This document shows positions 24,986 to 34,004 of a DNA stretch of 64,000 nucleotides, one piece after another. The stretch covers positions 682,001 to 746,000 of the forward strand of contig NZ_LKAQ01000001.1 of assembly GCF_001874525.1 (NCBI RefSeq), read 5' to 3'. Position 1 is the stretch's first letter; every line of letters starts with the position of its first letter. The notes below the pieces were generated by a model that did not search any database, was not told the DNA's origin, and worked only from the letters and a program-made list of their open reading frames with translations. Source of the stretch: Pseudodesulfovibrio hydrargyri (lineage in GTDB: Bacteria; Desulfobacterota; Desulfovibrionia; Desulfovibrionales; Desulfovibrionaceae). The position numbers and the translations under genes are program-made.

Positions 24986-26932
24986 ATGTTAAAGAATCTA
25001 CGTTTGGGAGTGAAGTTGGGCATCGGTTTCGGAATCGTCCTCATATTGACGGCGGCCATTGCCGTGATCTGCCTCCAGGGAATGTCGTCCATCCGGGACC
25101 GCGTGGACAAGGCGGACGACGCCAACCGCCTGGTCCGCTTCATCCTCGAGGGGCGCATCAAGGAAAAGAACTTCATCATCCGCAAGGACGCCAAACTCAT
25201 CGAGGAGCACGCGGCCACCCTCAAGGCCCTGTTCGCGCAGGCTAACGCGACCAGCGACAAGTTCGACAACCAGGCCAACAAGGACCAGATGGCCGCGACC
25301 GTGGAGGCGGTCCGCAACTACGAAAAGGCCTTTGCCGACTACGTGGACCTGGAACGGAAAAAGGCCGCCAACCTGGCCCAGATGCGCGAGAGCGCCCAAG
25401 CGGCCCTGGCCCTGGCCGAGGAGCTGCGCAGCGAGCAGAAGGGACAGTTTACCACCATGCTCGCCGGAGGCACGGCTCCCCGGAGCGAACTGGAGTCCAA
25501 GCTGGCCAAGGCGGACGACGCCAACCGGATCATCAAGCAAATCCTGGACGCGCGCAAAAACGAGAAGGAATACATCGTGTCCAAGGACGGCGCCTACCAT
25601 GACGCCAATCTGAAAGACACGCAGAACATCCTGGCCCTGACCGCCGACCTGGGAACCCGCTTCAACGATCAGCGCAACCTCGACCTGCTCCAACGCGTCA
25701 GCGAGGCGGTGACCCGCTACCGGACCGAGTTCGAGACCTTCTATACGTACGTGCAGAGCCAGACCGTGGCCGAGGACGGGATGGTCAAGGCCGCCCGGGC
25801 CGCGGACGAGGTCTGCCGCCAGGCGCGCGCCGAACAGAAGCAGGCCATGCTCGACGACATGATGTGGGCCAACCGTCTGAGCCTGGGCACGGCGGGCGTG
25901 TCCCTGCTCCTGGGTCTGGCCGCCGCCGTGCTCCTGACCCTGTCCATCACCCGGCCGGTGGCCAAGGGCGTCCGCTTTGCCGAGGAAATGGCCGGCGGCG
26001 ACTTCACCAAGACGCTCGACGTGGACCAGAAGGATGAGATAGGCGTGCTCGCGGCCGCCCTGAACGACATGGTCGTCAAGCTGCGCCAGGTGGTCCAGTC
26101 CGTGGGCGCGGCCTCGGAGAACATCGCCTCGGGCAGCGAGGAGCTGTCCGCCTCGGCCCAGGCCCTGGCCCAGGGGGCCACGGAACAGGCCGCGTCCATC
26201 GAGGAGATATCCTCCTCCATGGAGCAGATGGCCTCCAACATCGGCCAGAACGCGGACAACGCCCGGCAGACCGAGGAGCTGGCCAACAAGGCGGCGGCCG
26301 ACGCCCGCGAAAGCGGCGAGTCCGTGGTCATGACCGTGGAGGCCATGAACAGCATCGCCGAAAAAATCTCCATCATCGAGGAAATCGCCCGGCAGACCAA
26401 CCTGCTGGCCCTGAACGCGGCCATCGAGGCGGCCCGCGCCGGAGAGCACGGCAAGGGATTCGCCGTGGTCGCGGCCGAGGTGCGCAAGCTGGCCGAACGC
26501 AGCGGCGTGGCCGCGGCCGAGATCAGCGACCTGTCCGCAAACAGCCTGGCCGTGGCCGACAAGGCCGGGAGGATGCTGCAGCAACTGGTGCCCGACATCG
26601 AAAGGACCGCTTCCCTGGTCCAGGAGATCACCGCGTCGAGCAACGAACAGAACGCGGGCGCCAACCAGGTCTCCAAGGCCATCGAGCAGCTCGACCAGGT
26701 CATCCAGCAGAACGCCTCGGCCTCCGAGGAGATGGCCTCCACCAGCGAGGAGCTCTCGGCCCAGGGCCAGGAGTTGCAGACCACCATGGCCTTCTTCAAC
26801 GTGGACGCGGGCCACACCACCCAGGTCCGCGCCATGCCCGCCCGCCCCAAGGCCCTGCCCGGTTCCGAAACCGCCTCCAGGAAGGCCCCCCCGGCCCTGG
26901 AAAGCGGCGACGGGGACTTCGAGCGGTTCTAG
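24986..26932 (+). CDS. Methyl-accepting chemotaxis protein with HBM-type sensor
   Basis: 648 aa. Membrane segment about 10-32, helical bimodular periplasmic sensor of about 260 residues with an internal duplication ([20 protein letters not shown] near 42 and [20 protein letters not shown] near 173), second membrane segment about 298-322, HAMP, and the signalling domain with [20 protein letters not shown]. Ends DFERF, matching DLERF of the receptor at 20020. The leader 24717-24985 carries no gene; an AT-rich TATAAT at about 24889 is a possible -10 element without a good -35. Confidence 0.94.
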   Translation: MLKNLRLGVKLGIGFGIVLILTAAIAVICLQGMSSIRDRVDKADDANRLVRFILEGRIKEKNFIIRKDAKLIEEHAATLKALFAQANATSDKFDNQANKDQMAATVEAVRNYEKAFADYVDLERKKAANLAQMRESAQAALALAEELRSEQKGQFTTMLAGGTAPRSELESKLAKADDANRIIKQILDARKNEKEYIVSKDGAYHDANLKDTQNILALTADLGTRFNDQRNLDLLQRVSEAVTRYRTEFETFYTYVQSQTVAEDGMVKAARAADEVCRQARAEQKQAMLDDMMWANRLSLGTAGVSLLLGLAAAVLLTLSITRPVAKGVRFAEEMAGGDFTKTLDVDQKDEIGVLAAALNDMVVKLRQVVQSVGAASENIASGSEELSASAQALAQGATEQAASIEEISSSMEQMASNIGQNADNARQTEELANKAAADARESGESVVMTVEAMNSIAEKISIIEEIARQTNLLALNAAIEAARAGEHGKGFAVVAAEVRKLAERSGVAAAEISDLSANSLAVADKAGRMLQQLVPDIERTASLVQEITASSNEQNAGANQVSKAIEQLDQVIQQNASASEEMASTSEELSAQGQELQTTMAFFNVDAGHTTQVRAMPARPKALPGSETASRKAPPALESGDGDFERF

Positions 26933-26940
26933 GCGAAGGC

Positions 26941-26999
26941 TCTAGAAAACAAAAAACGCGCGGTACCTGTTAGGTGCCGCGCGTTTTTTGTTTTCTAGA
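26941..26999 (+). terminator. Long palindromic terminator after the chemoreceptor
   Basis: 27-bp arms (26941-26967 and 26973-26999) with one G-U pair and a 5-base TGTTA loop. The core GC stem CGCGCGGTACC is followed by TTTTTT as in a normal terminator, but complementarity continues through the A/T tracts to a TCTAGA at each end. It works in both directions. Confidence 0.85.
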
Positions 27000-27142
27000 A
27001 TATACCACGACGAAAGAGCATTCAAGTATCCACTTCACTCTAACTCGACATTACCGTGTTTCAAAACCGCAAGCTCTGGATTAATCACAGCCTCACCTAA
27101 TTCTTAGTAATTGTTGCAAGAAAAGAGGTCCTACCCAATCCG

Positions 27143-27250
27143 ATGGGAAATATTTTAATGAACAACAGGCGGGGTGAAAAATACAAAGTGAGCAAAATTG
27201 AAGATGCAGCAACCCAATTAAATATTGCACTTGATACTTATGCGAGTTAA
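27143..27250 (+). pseudogene. Possible small ORF or gene-start remnant
   Basis: 35 codons, MGNILMNNRRGEKYKVSKIE followed by DAATQLNIALDTYAS. No ribosome site. The second half resembles the start of helical proteins in which a basic segment leads into an (A)xxQLxxALxLY helix, but this is too short to assign. It could simply be leader sequence of the ATPase gene; its stop lies inside the putative -10 box. Confidence 0.2.
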
Positions 27251-27253
27251 TCT
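27225..27253 (+). promoter_or_regulatory. Possible promoter of the islet ATPase gene
   Basis: TTGCAC (27225-27230), 17 bases, TAATCT (27248-27253), 33 bases ahead of the ATG. It is a plausible sigma70 match, but AT-rich DNA gives such matches easily. Confidence 0.35.
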
Positions 27254-27286
27254 AATACGAAATCATAAAAACAAGGATTTCCCCTA

Positions 27287-28810
27287 ATGAGCATGCATGT
27301 ACTCCATAAATATTTTAAAAGTGGTGACGCCCAGGCTGAGCGGGATATTAGAGACAAAATTTTCATAAAAACAAAACAATATGAAGAAATTTTTGACTTT
27401 TCTTTTGGCAAACTGAAAATTCTTATTTCTCCCAAAGGGGTTGGGAAATCTTGTCTTATCGAAGAAACGCACTCAAGACTATTGGATGAAAACACTTTAT
27501 CGATCTTAATCACACCTTCAGACTTCAATATAGAACTTGTCAATAGCTGCTCAGCCCTGTCCTCAAAATCAAATGAATTTGAAAAACAACTTAATCAAAA
27601 AATAATCAGCATACTGTTAAACGCAGCAGAAGAAATATCCATTGTCGACGAAGACGAACGGCATTTATTAAAATGTGCGGTCAATGATGAAAATATTCAA
27701 TGTAACAATATTAGTGTTAAATTGACTAAATTCATTTCGTCAATAATTCCAAGATCTACAGATGTCGTCAAAGGTATAATGGAGCTAGATGGGTATAGCA
27801 AACCTTCATCAATCTCAAACTCAATAAACAATGTAATAAAAGCACAACAGAAAAAACTATTCCTATTCGTTGATGATATTGATAGGGCAGCAACTCAAGC
27901 AGCTATTAGCCCAAATGAAAAGACCAAACTCAACTACTCAAATTGCTGGGCTATCGTTGACGCACTATATCAACTAACTTTATCAATTCCATGTATCAAT
28001 GCGGTAGTTTGCGTCCGAAATGACATTTGGCACACGATGGAAAGACGGGGACTTGGCAGCGACAGACGTGATAAAATTAATGACATAATTAGACTCAGAA
28101 TGTCCGATGAAGACGTGGAACGTATTTTAGTGAAACGTCTTGATGCAGCATTTGATGAACTATCACCAAAACCAAAGCCAGGAGTTAACCCTTTTTTTGA
28201 AAGCAAAGATTTGGTTCTCCCCGGGAAAAAAGAGATCATTCGCAAATGGACATCTTTTTTAGCGAAGACAAGTAGAAATAAGCCAAGAGAGTTAGTATTG
28301 TTCATGCAGCTTATTTTAAAAGAAGCCAAAGAGCATAAAATAACTGCAAACCACGCATATAAAGCGATGGCAAAATACGGTAAAGGTGTGTTAGCAAGAA
28401 CATATGCCGAATTTGCTGACATATGCCCTTCTTTAGAGACGATAACAAATGTCGTCCTAAAAAAGCAAATATACGACTTTACGGACTACTTAAAAATCGT
28501 ACAAACAACCCCCTCTATTCGCAGGATCGATATCGATGGAAAGACTATGAATGCCAATGACACTGCCTCAGCAATTGAAATTATGCGAGTATTACATATG
28601 GCCAATATAGTTAACCCTCGCATTTATGACCCCACACAACCAGAAGGTTTTGCTCATGTAGCATTCTATGACTCGCCAAATTTTGTTTCCCATAACAACA
28701 TTCAAGAACTTCAAAAATGTCAATGGGAAGTACACCCCGCTTTCTATTCAATGATGGATGATGACAGACAACAATCTTTACCATATAAACCATGGAAAAA
28801 GGGACAATAG
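27287..28810 (+). CDS. P-loop ATPase of the Sll1717-like type, on an AT-rich islet
   Basis: 507 aa, soluble. Walker A SPKGVGKS near residue 48, Walker B LFLFVDDIDRA near 191, an Arg-containing sensor stretch (VVCVRNDIW) near 245, then a helical lid (SDEDVERILVKRL) and a winged-helix-like C-terminus. The start context (short N-terminal helix, then a residue run before the P-loop) fits the Sll1717 family of STAND/KAP-like ATPases found in accessory regions. AAGGA lies 10 bases ahead of the ATG. Codon use and base composition differ strongly from both neighbours, indicating transfer. No effector domain is visible, and the gene stands alone between remnants. Confidence 0.75.
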   Translation: MSMHVLHKYFKSGDAQAERDIRDKIFIKTKQYEEIFDFSFGKLKILISPKGVGKSCLIEETHSRLLDENTLSILITPSDFNIELVNSCSALSSKSNEFEKQLNQKIISILLNAAEEISIVDEDERHLLKCAVNDENIQCNNISVKLTKFISSIIPRSTDVVKGIMELDGYSKPSSISNSINNVIKAQQKKLFLFVDDIDRAATQAAISPNEKTKLNYSNCWAIVDALYQLTLSIPCINAVVCVRNDIWHTMERRGLGSDRRDKINDIIRLRMSDEDVERILVKRLDAAFDELSPKPKPGVNPFFESKDLVLPGKKEIIRKWTSFLAKTSRNKPRELVLFMQLILKEAKEHKITANHAYKAMAKYGKGVLARTYAEFADICPSLETITNVVLKKQIYDFTDYLKIVQTTPSIRRIDIDGKTMNANDTASAIEIMRVLHMANIVNPRIYDPTQPEGFAHVAFYDSPNFVSHNNIQELQKCQWEVHPAFYSMMDDDRQQSLPYKPWKKGQ

Positions 28811-28849
28811 CCAAAGGGGCTGATCAAATACGAATCAATTATCCACCAA

Positions 28850-29014
28850 TTACATTTTAACTTTATAATACACAATTTCGTTGCCTCTTGGCTCCTCCCC
28901 CTCACTTTTAAAATCCTGCGGATTATTTATTATAGAGTATGATACCGACTTTTGGCCTCCACCCCAAAGAGAGAGAGCCTTCCCCTCTGGATTAAATCCC
29001 TCCCCAAAGCAGTA
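28850..29014 (-). pseudogene. Orphan 3' end of an unidentified gene
   Basis: 54 codons open on the minus strand with no start codon: begins YCFGEGFNPEGKALSLWGGG, later NNPQDFKSEGEEPRGNE, ends IVYYKVKM and stop. In-frame, upstream of a TAA, the frame continues FGLVGKGGY, so the join reads GKGGY-stop-YCFGEGF. Composition is protein-like and AT-rich like the ATPase islet. It looks like the tail of a gene whose front was lost at the islet edge. No family recognised. Confidence 0.4.
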
Positions 29015-29092
29015 TTAATAGCCACCCTTGCCAACCAAGCCAAAAGGTCTTACTCCTCTTCCCTTCACCGACCATCCATGGAGTAATAAGAC

Positions 29093-32000
29093 ATGGCCCA
29101 GCTTGGACCCCATATATCGATTTCCGACGAACAGCTCATCACCCGCGCCTTCGGGGTGGTGGACATGGAGCAGTTTCAGCACTGGCCCGAGAAGGTCAAG
29201 AAACTCGCCTCGAACCTGGCCGCCGAACTGTTCCTGGTGCGCTACAACCCGTTCATCGACCCCGAACTGGTCAAGACCGCGGTGGAGCGGCGGCTGAACA
29301 TGTCCCGGCCCATGCTGGACCGGGAGTTCGCCACCATCCTGACCAAAGGCGTGGAACTGTTCTGGGAGCGCCACGAAAACGAGCTGGCCTTCCGCGACAA
29401 CGTGGTCTCCCGGCTGAAGCGGTTCATGCCCGAGGACGCCATCGGCAACGAGCCGCACTCGCGCATCGAGTCGGCCACGGACGCCACGGACCTGCGCATG
29501 GAACTGCCCATGCTCGTGCTCTTCCCCGAGGACGAGGCCCAGATCCAGTCCATCGTCCGGCTGGCCAACGAGATGCGTTTCGGGGTCATCCCGCGCGGCG
29601 GCGGCACGGGCGCGACCGGCGGAGCCATCCCGGCCGAGGCGCGCTGCGTGATCCTGTCGCTTTCCCGGTTCAAGAAGATTCTCGACATCGACCCGGCCGA
29701 GCGGACCATGACCGCCCAGTCCGGCGTGATCACCCTGAACGCCATCCAGGCCGCGGCCAAAGAGGGCCTGCTCTTCACCGTGGACCCGGCCTCCAAGGCG
29801 GGCTCCTCGCTGGGCGGCAATATTTCGGAAAACGCGGGCGGGCCGTTCGCCTTCGAATACGGCACGACCATCGACAACATCCTGAGCTACCGCATGGTCC
29901 GGCCCGACGGCTCGCTCATCGAGGTCCGGCGCAAGGACCACCCGCGCCACAAGATCTACCCGTTCGACACCGCCGTGTTCGAGATCCTCGACCAGAGCGG
30001 CAAACTCCTGGACACCGTGACCCTGAACGGCGACGAAATCCGGGGCCCGGGCCTGGGCAAGGACGTGTCCAACAAATATCTGGGCGGCCTGCCCGGCGTG
30101 CAGAAGGAAGGCACGGACGGGATCATCACCACGGCCACCTTCGTCTGCTACCCCACCCTGGCCCACTCCCAGGTGCTCTGTCTGGAGTTCTTCGGCCGGT
30201 CCATGGGCAACGCCATGCTGGTCATCAAGGACGTGGTCAGAATGCGCGACACCATCCGCGAGGAGGGGGACCTGGTCAAGATTTCGGCCCTGGAGGAGTT
30301 CGGGCCCAAGTACGTCCAGGCCATCGAGTACCAGACCAAGTCCACCCAGTACGAGGGCGACCCCATCTCGGTCATCATCATGCAACTGGACTCGGACGAC
30401 AAGGACGCCCTGGACGCCGCCCGCCAGACCGTGCTCGCCCTGGCCCAGCCCTACGACGGCGTGGACATCTTCGCCGCCCGCGACGAGCGCGAGGCCGAGC
30501 TCTTCTGGGAGGACCGCCACAAGCTGTCCGCCATCGCCCGACGCACCTCGGGGTTCAAGATCAACGAGGACGTGGTCATCCCCATGGAGGTCATCCCGCA
30601 ATTCTCGGAGTTCCTCGAGGACCTGAACCTCATCTACCTGGCGAACATCTACGCGGCCACCCTGAACAAGGTCGAGGCCCTGGAAGGGGTCAACCCGGGC
30701 GACAAGGACATCAAGGAGGCCCGCGAACGCATCCGGGCCATCCTGAGCCACGAGATCACCTCCAAGGACTTCTCGGACGTGGAGCAGGAGGCCCAGTGCC
30801 GGTTCCTGTTCCTCAAGCTGCGCGACACCTACCCCAAGCTGGACCGCGAGATAAAGGCGCTGTGGCAGGAGTTGCAGCTCAAACGCATCGTCATCGCCAA
30901 CCACATGCACGCGGGCGACGGCAACTGCCACGTCAACCTGCCGGTCAACTCCAACGACGCCGAGATGCTGGCCGCCGCCCATGAAGCCGCGGACACGGTC
31001 ATGAGCAAGGTCCTGGACATGGGCGGCCAGGTGTCCGGCGAGCACGGCATCGGCATCACCAAGATCGGCTTTCTGAGCGACGAGAAGATCAGGGCGCTCG
31101 GCGAATACCGCAAACAGGTGGACCCGGGCGGGGTCTTCAACCCCGGCAAGCTGACGTCCAAGACCCTGCCGAGCACGCCGTTCACCTTCTCCTTCAACCG
31201 GCTGATCCACGACCTGGACGGCACGGCCCTCAAGGACAAGGAAGCGCTCATGGGGCTGCTGAGGAACATCCAGACCTGCACCCGCTGCGGCAAGTGCAAG
31301 CAGGTCTGCCCCATGTACCAGCCCGCGCGCGGCCTGATGTACCACCCGCGCAACAAGAACATCGCGCTCGGCGCGCTCATCGAGGGCATCTATTATTCGC
31401 AGATCCAGACCGGCGAGCCCGCCCACCGGCTGATGAAGGAGCTGCGCGACCTCATGGACCACTGCACGGCCTGCGGCAAATGCCAGGCCGCCTGCCCGGT
31501 CAAGATCGATTCGGCAGGGGCCGCCCTGTCCATGCGCTCGTTCCTCGACTCCAAGGGCAAGTCCGGCCATCCGCTCAAGCAGATCGTGCTGCGCAACCTG
31601 GCCAAGAACCCGGCCCAGACCCTGCCCATGGCGGCCAAGGTCCTGTCCGTTGGCCAGTCCATCCAGGACAAGACCCTGGGCATGATCCCGGCCCGCTGGC
31701 TGTCGCGCATCCAGTCGCCCGTGATCAAGCACCACACCCCGGACATGGACTACCGCAACCTGTCGGAAAAGCTCCATCTCGAAGAGGGCTCGGTGTTCAG
31801 GAACCCGGGCGCGGACCGCGACCGGACCGTGCTCTATTTCCCGGGCTGCGGGGGTTCGCTCTTCTCCCGGTCCATCGGCATGGCCTCGGTCTACCTGCTG
31901 CTCAAGAGCGGGGTGAACGTGGTCCTGCCCGACCACCACATGTGCTGCGGCTATCCCCTGCTCGCCTCGGGCTGCGAGGAGGCCTACAAGACCAACCGCC

Positions 32001-32614
32001 ACCGCAACGGGCAGGAGTTCCTGGACCTCCTGGTCAAGACCGGCAAGGCGGGCCTGAAGGCCACCACCCTGCTCACGGCCTGCGGCACCTGCCGCGAGTC
32101 GCTGGAGACCTACGACTTCTCCTCGGAACTGGCCGACCCGCTCGAGCACCTGGACGTGGTCCAGTACCTCATGGAACGGCTGCCCGCCGTGCGCCAGGCC
32201 GAATCGGTCCTGTACCACTCGGCCTGCCACATGGAGTGGACCGGCGTGCCCAAGCTCAAGGCCCCGGAGATGTACCGCGCGGCCCTGTCCAAGCTGACCG
32301 GCACGGACGTGGACCTCTCCCCGGGCTGCTGCGGCGAGTCCGGCATGGGGGCCATGACCAGCCCGGCCATCTACAACCGGCTTCGCGACCGCAAGCAGGA
32401 GCAGCTGCGCGAGGACCTGGGCATGGACCGCCAGCGGCCCATCGTGGTAGGCTGCCCGTCGTGCAAGATCGGCATAAAGAGGTCCATGCTCCAGATGAAG
32501 CGCCCCAACCGGGTCCTGCACGCCGTGGAGTACCTGGCCGAGTGCGTGGGCGGCCCCAGGTGGGAGAAGGATCTCATGAAGCTGCTCGAAACCGTGGAGC
32601 GCAAGGGCGCGTAG
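29093..32614 (+). CDS. FAD-linked oxidoreductase with Fe-S and CCG domains (D-2-hydroxyacid dehydrogenase type)
   Basis: 1173 aa fusion. FAD-binding domain (RGGGTGATGGAIP near 165; SSLGGNISENAGG near 243), FAD-oxidase C-terminal domain with the metal/substrate motif HMHAGDGNCHVNLP near 605 and GEHGIG near 650. Then two 4Fe-4S motifs (CTRCGKCKQVCP near 727, CTACGKCQAACP near 790) and two CCG domains (CCGYPLL near 950, CCGESG near 1078). This layout matches D-lactate or D-2-hydroxyglutarate dehydrogenases joined to an electron-transfer module. In a sulfate reducer, lactate oxidation is a reasonable role, but the substrate is not shown. GGAG precedes the ATG. Confidence 0.9.
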   Translation: MAQLGPHISISDEQLITRAFGVVDMEQFQHWPEKVKKLASNLAAELFLVRYNPFIDPELVKTAVERRLNMSRPMLDREFATILTKGVELFWERHENELAFRDNVVSRLKRFMPEDAIGNEPHSRIESATDATDLRMELPMLVLFPEDEAQIQSIVRLANEMRFGVIPRGGGTGATGGAIPAEARCVILSLSRFKKILDIDPAERTMTAQSGVITLNAIQAAAKEGLLFTVDPASKAGSSLGGNISENAGGPFAFEYGTTIDNILSYRMVRPDGSLIEVRRKDHPRHKIYPFDTAVFEILDQSGKLLDTVTLNGDEIRGPGLGKDVSNKYLGGLPGVQKEGTDGIITTATFVCYPTLAHSQVLCLEFFGRSMGNAMLVIKDVVRMRDTIREEGDLVKISALEEFGPKYVQAIEYQTKSTQYEGDPISVIIMQLDSDDKDALDAARQTVLALAQPYDGVDIFAARDEREAELFWEDRHKLSAIARRTSGFKINEDVVIPMEVIPQFSEFLEDLNLIYLANIYAATLNKVEALEGVNPGDKDIKEARERIRAILSHEITSKDFSDVEQEAQCRFLFLKLRDTYPKLDREIKALWQELQLKRIVIANHMHAGDGNCHVNLPVNSNDAEMLAAAHEAADTVMSKVLDMGGQVSGEHGIGITKIGFLSDEKIRALGEYRKQVDPGGVFNPGKLTSKTLPSTPFTFSFNRLIHDLDGTALKDKEALMGLLRNIQTCTRCGKCKQVCPMYQPARGLMYHPRNKNIALGALIEGIYYSQIQTGEPAHRLMKELRDLMDHCTACGKCQAACPVKIDSAGAALSMRSFLDSKGKSGHPLKQIVLRNLAKNPAQTLPMAAKVLSVGQSIQDKTLGMIPARWLSRIQSPVIKHHTPDMDYRNLSEKLHLEEGSVFRNPGADRDRTVLYFPGCGGSLFSRSIGMASVYLLLKSGVNVVLPDHHMCCGYPLLASGCEEAYKTNRHRNGQEFLDLLVKTGKAGLKATTLLTACGTCRESLETYDFSSELADPLEHLDVVQYLMERLPAVRQAESVLYHSACHMEWTGVPKLKAPEMYRAALSKLTGTDVDLSPGCCGESGMGAMTSPAIYNRLRDRKQEQLREDLGMDRQRPIVVGCPSCKIGIKRSMLQMKRPNRVLHAVEYLAECVGGPRWEKDLMKLLETVERKGA

Positions 32615-32623
32615 CCGTCTCCC

Positions 32624-33661
32624 CTAGGGTTTCGGCCCCAGGATGTGGCGCAGGTTTTCCGGCTTGTAGGACGGGTCCTCCCGGTATTTCCGTTCCAGCG
32701 ACGGATGCAGGGACTCGCCCGAATGGTCCGTCTGCATCACCTTGCGGTGGTGGGGCGCGATGATCCGGTAGAACCCCTTCCACGACTCGTGGCGTTCGGC
32801 CATGGGGTCCGGCTTGGGCCCCGGCCTGAACGGCGAGAACTCCAGTCCGCAGGACTTGGCCTTGTCGATCATCCACTTCAGCGGAATGTCCGACAGCCCG
32901 GTCTGCGGATAGCCTCCTCCCACGTCCGAATGCACCCCGGCGAACCAGACCTGCTCCAGGGTCTGCCCCTTGGGCGCGGGATCGTCCTGAACCCACAGGC
33001 TGTCCTTGAAGTGGCGGCGCTTCTCGTCCACGGCCAGGGCCTGGAAAGCGTTCTCGATCTTGGAGCTCAGAGCCACGTCGTGGAAGGAATTGCGGCGGCT
33101 CAGGGGGCTCTGCAGCCAGGCCGGGTTGCCCAGTGCGCCGACCGTGTCCCAGACCCCGACGAACTTGATCGGGGTGACGTCCTCAAAGGCGTAGGTCTTG
33201 CGGAACAGAACGGCCTCCCGCGCCCGGGGGTGCGACTCCCTGGCGCGGGACCGGTACAGCTTGTAGGCCATGCCGACCCTGTCCAGATGCTCGGGACAAA
33301 GCAGCCCGGAGTTGCGGATCAGCCCGGCCAGGCTGCGCGCCGTGAACGCGCCCCGGCTGAACCCGAAGAGGTACAGGTCGTCGCCCTTGGCGTAGACCGA
33401 GGAAAGATACCGGTAGGCCTCGCGGACGTTTTTCGACAGTCCGGTGCCCGTGGCCCCTTCGAAGACCCGCCTGAGCCTGCTGCCGCTGGCCCCCACGCCG
33501 GGATCGTAGAACATCTTCTGCTCCACGCCGTCCTTGCCCTCCCGCCTGACCGCCTCGGCCATACGCACCACGTTGGTGGCGCAGGAGACGCCCTCGCTGG
33601 TCGTGTCGGGCGAATTCCAGGTGCCGTCGCAAAAAATCGCTATCCGCTTCCCGTCAGCCAT
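32624..33661 (-). CDS. DUF2235 alpha/beta-hydrolase-like protein
   Basis: 345 aa from the ATG at 33661 (GGAGG 5 bases upstream); the frame to 33703 adds residues without support. N-terminal KRIAIFCDGTWNSPD and the nucleophile elbow GFSRGAFTAR are diagnostic of DUF2235, which includes the Tle1 phospholipase effectors of type VI secretion. Later FVGVWDTVGALG and the catalytic-His region GVHSDVGGGYP. No signal peptide. No type VI genes or immunity gene nearby, so a housekeeping lipase role is as likely. Converges with the FAD oxidoreductase gene, leaving 9 bases between stops. Confidence 0.88.
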   Translation of the reverse strand: MADGKRIAIFCDGTWNSPDTTSEGVSCATNVVRMAEAVRREGKDGVEQKMFYDPGVGASGSRLRRVFEGATGTGLSKNVREAYRYLSSVYAKGDDLYLFGFSRGAFTARSLAGLIRNSGLLCPEHLDRVGMAYKLYRSRARESHPRAREAVLFRKTYAFEDVTPIKFVGVWDTVGALGNPAWLQSPLSRRNSFHDVALSSKIENAFQALAVDEKRRHFKDSLWVQDDPAPKGQTLEQVWFAGVHSDVGGGYPQTGLSDIPLKWMIDKAKSCGLEFSPFRPGPKPDPMAERHESWKGFYRIIAPHHRKVMQTDHSGESLHPSLERKYREDPSYKPENLRHILGPKP

Positions 33662-33746
33662 GCCGCCTCCCCGGTTTGCAGTGAACGCACACTCCGGATT
33701 CATACACCCGATACAAATTATACGTCAAATCGATACGGCAAAAAAT

Positions 33747-33769
33747 AACCTCCGCCAGCCCCGGAGGTT
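33747..33769. other. Hairpin in the DUF2235/yqgF gap
   Basis: AACCTCCG-CCAGCCC-CGGAGGTT with six A before and TTTTA after. Terminator-like in shape, but no transcript on either strand clearly ends here. The rest of 33704-33854 holds nothing I recognise. Confidence 0.45.
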
Positions 33770-33854
33770 TTACCCTGCCCGGCCCATCCGGACCTTGACC
33801 ACGGACGGCGGGCATGCTTTTTTGTCTCAGTCATTCACGCGTTAAGGGAGGCCC

Positions 33855-34004
33855 ATGGACAGCCAGGACATACGACGACTCTTCAACGGGAAGAACCGGT
33901 TCGCCGCCCACGCAGGCATTGAGGCACCGAAGGCCTCATCCGGCGCGGCCGTCCGCCGCATGGGCGAGGGCCGCCGGACCTGGCTCCTGCTGGAGGCCGC
34001 CTAA
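33855..34004 (+). pseudogene. Truncated start of a PaaI-like (hotdog) thioesterase
   Basis: 49 codons with a strong ribosome site (GGGAGG 4 bases ahead of ATG). MDSQDIRRLFNGKNRFAAHAGIE and the following SGAAVRRM closely match the N-terminus of small hotdog thioesterases, in which HxNxxGxxHGG should come next. Here the frame instead reads GEGRRTWLLLEAA and stops. The TAA abuts the GTG of yqgF without a spare base. It appears to be what remains after a deletion that joined the gene start to yqgF. It may now act as a leader peptide driving yqgF. Confidence 0.5.

Larger units (their letters stand above)
27000..27286. other. AT-rich gene-free start of islet 1
   Basis: Base composition changes abruptly from GC-rich to AT-rich right after the terminator. 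No intact gene is seen. A short minus-strand frame ending at 27035 encodes ELGEAVINPELAVLKHGNVELE with no start, possibly the tail of a lost gene. A 35-codon plus frame (27143-27250) begins MGNILMNNRRGEK and ends QLNIALDTYAS without a ribosome site. Confidence 0.5.

Noticed and set aside
26990..29100. Direct repeats or tRNA-derived attachment sites flanking the ATPase islet
   Set aside because: I compared both edges by eye and saw no matching repeat of useful length, and there is no tRNA gene nearby or any integrase.
29015..32521. 1168-codon open frame antisense to the FAD oxidoreductase gene
   Set aside because: GC-rich codon bias on the plus strand leaves the opposite frame open. The translated sequence is His/Gly/Ala/Asp-rich without motifs, while the plus frame has all FAD and Fe-S motifs.
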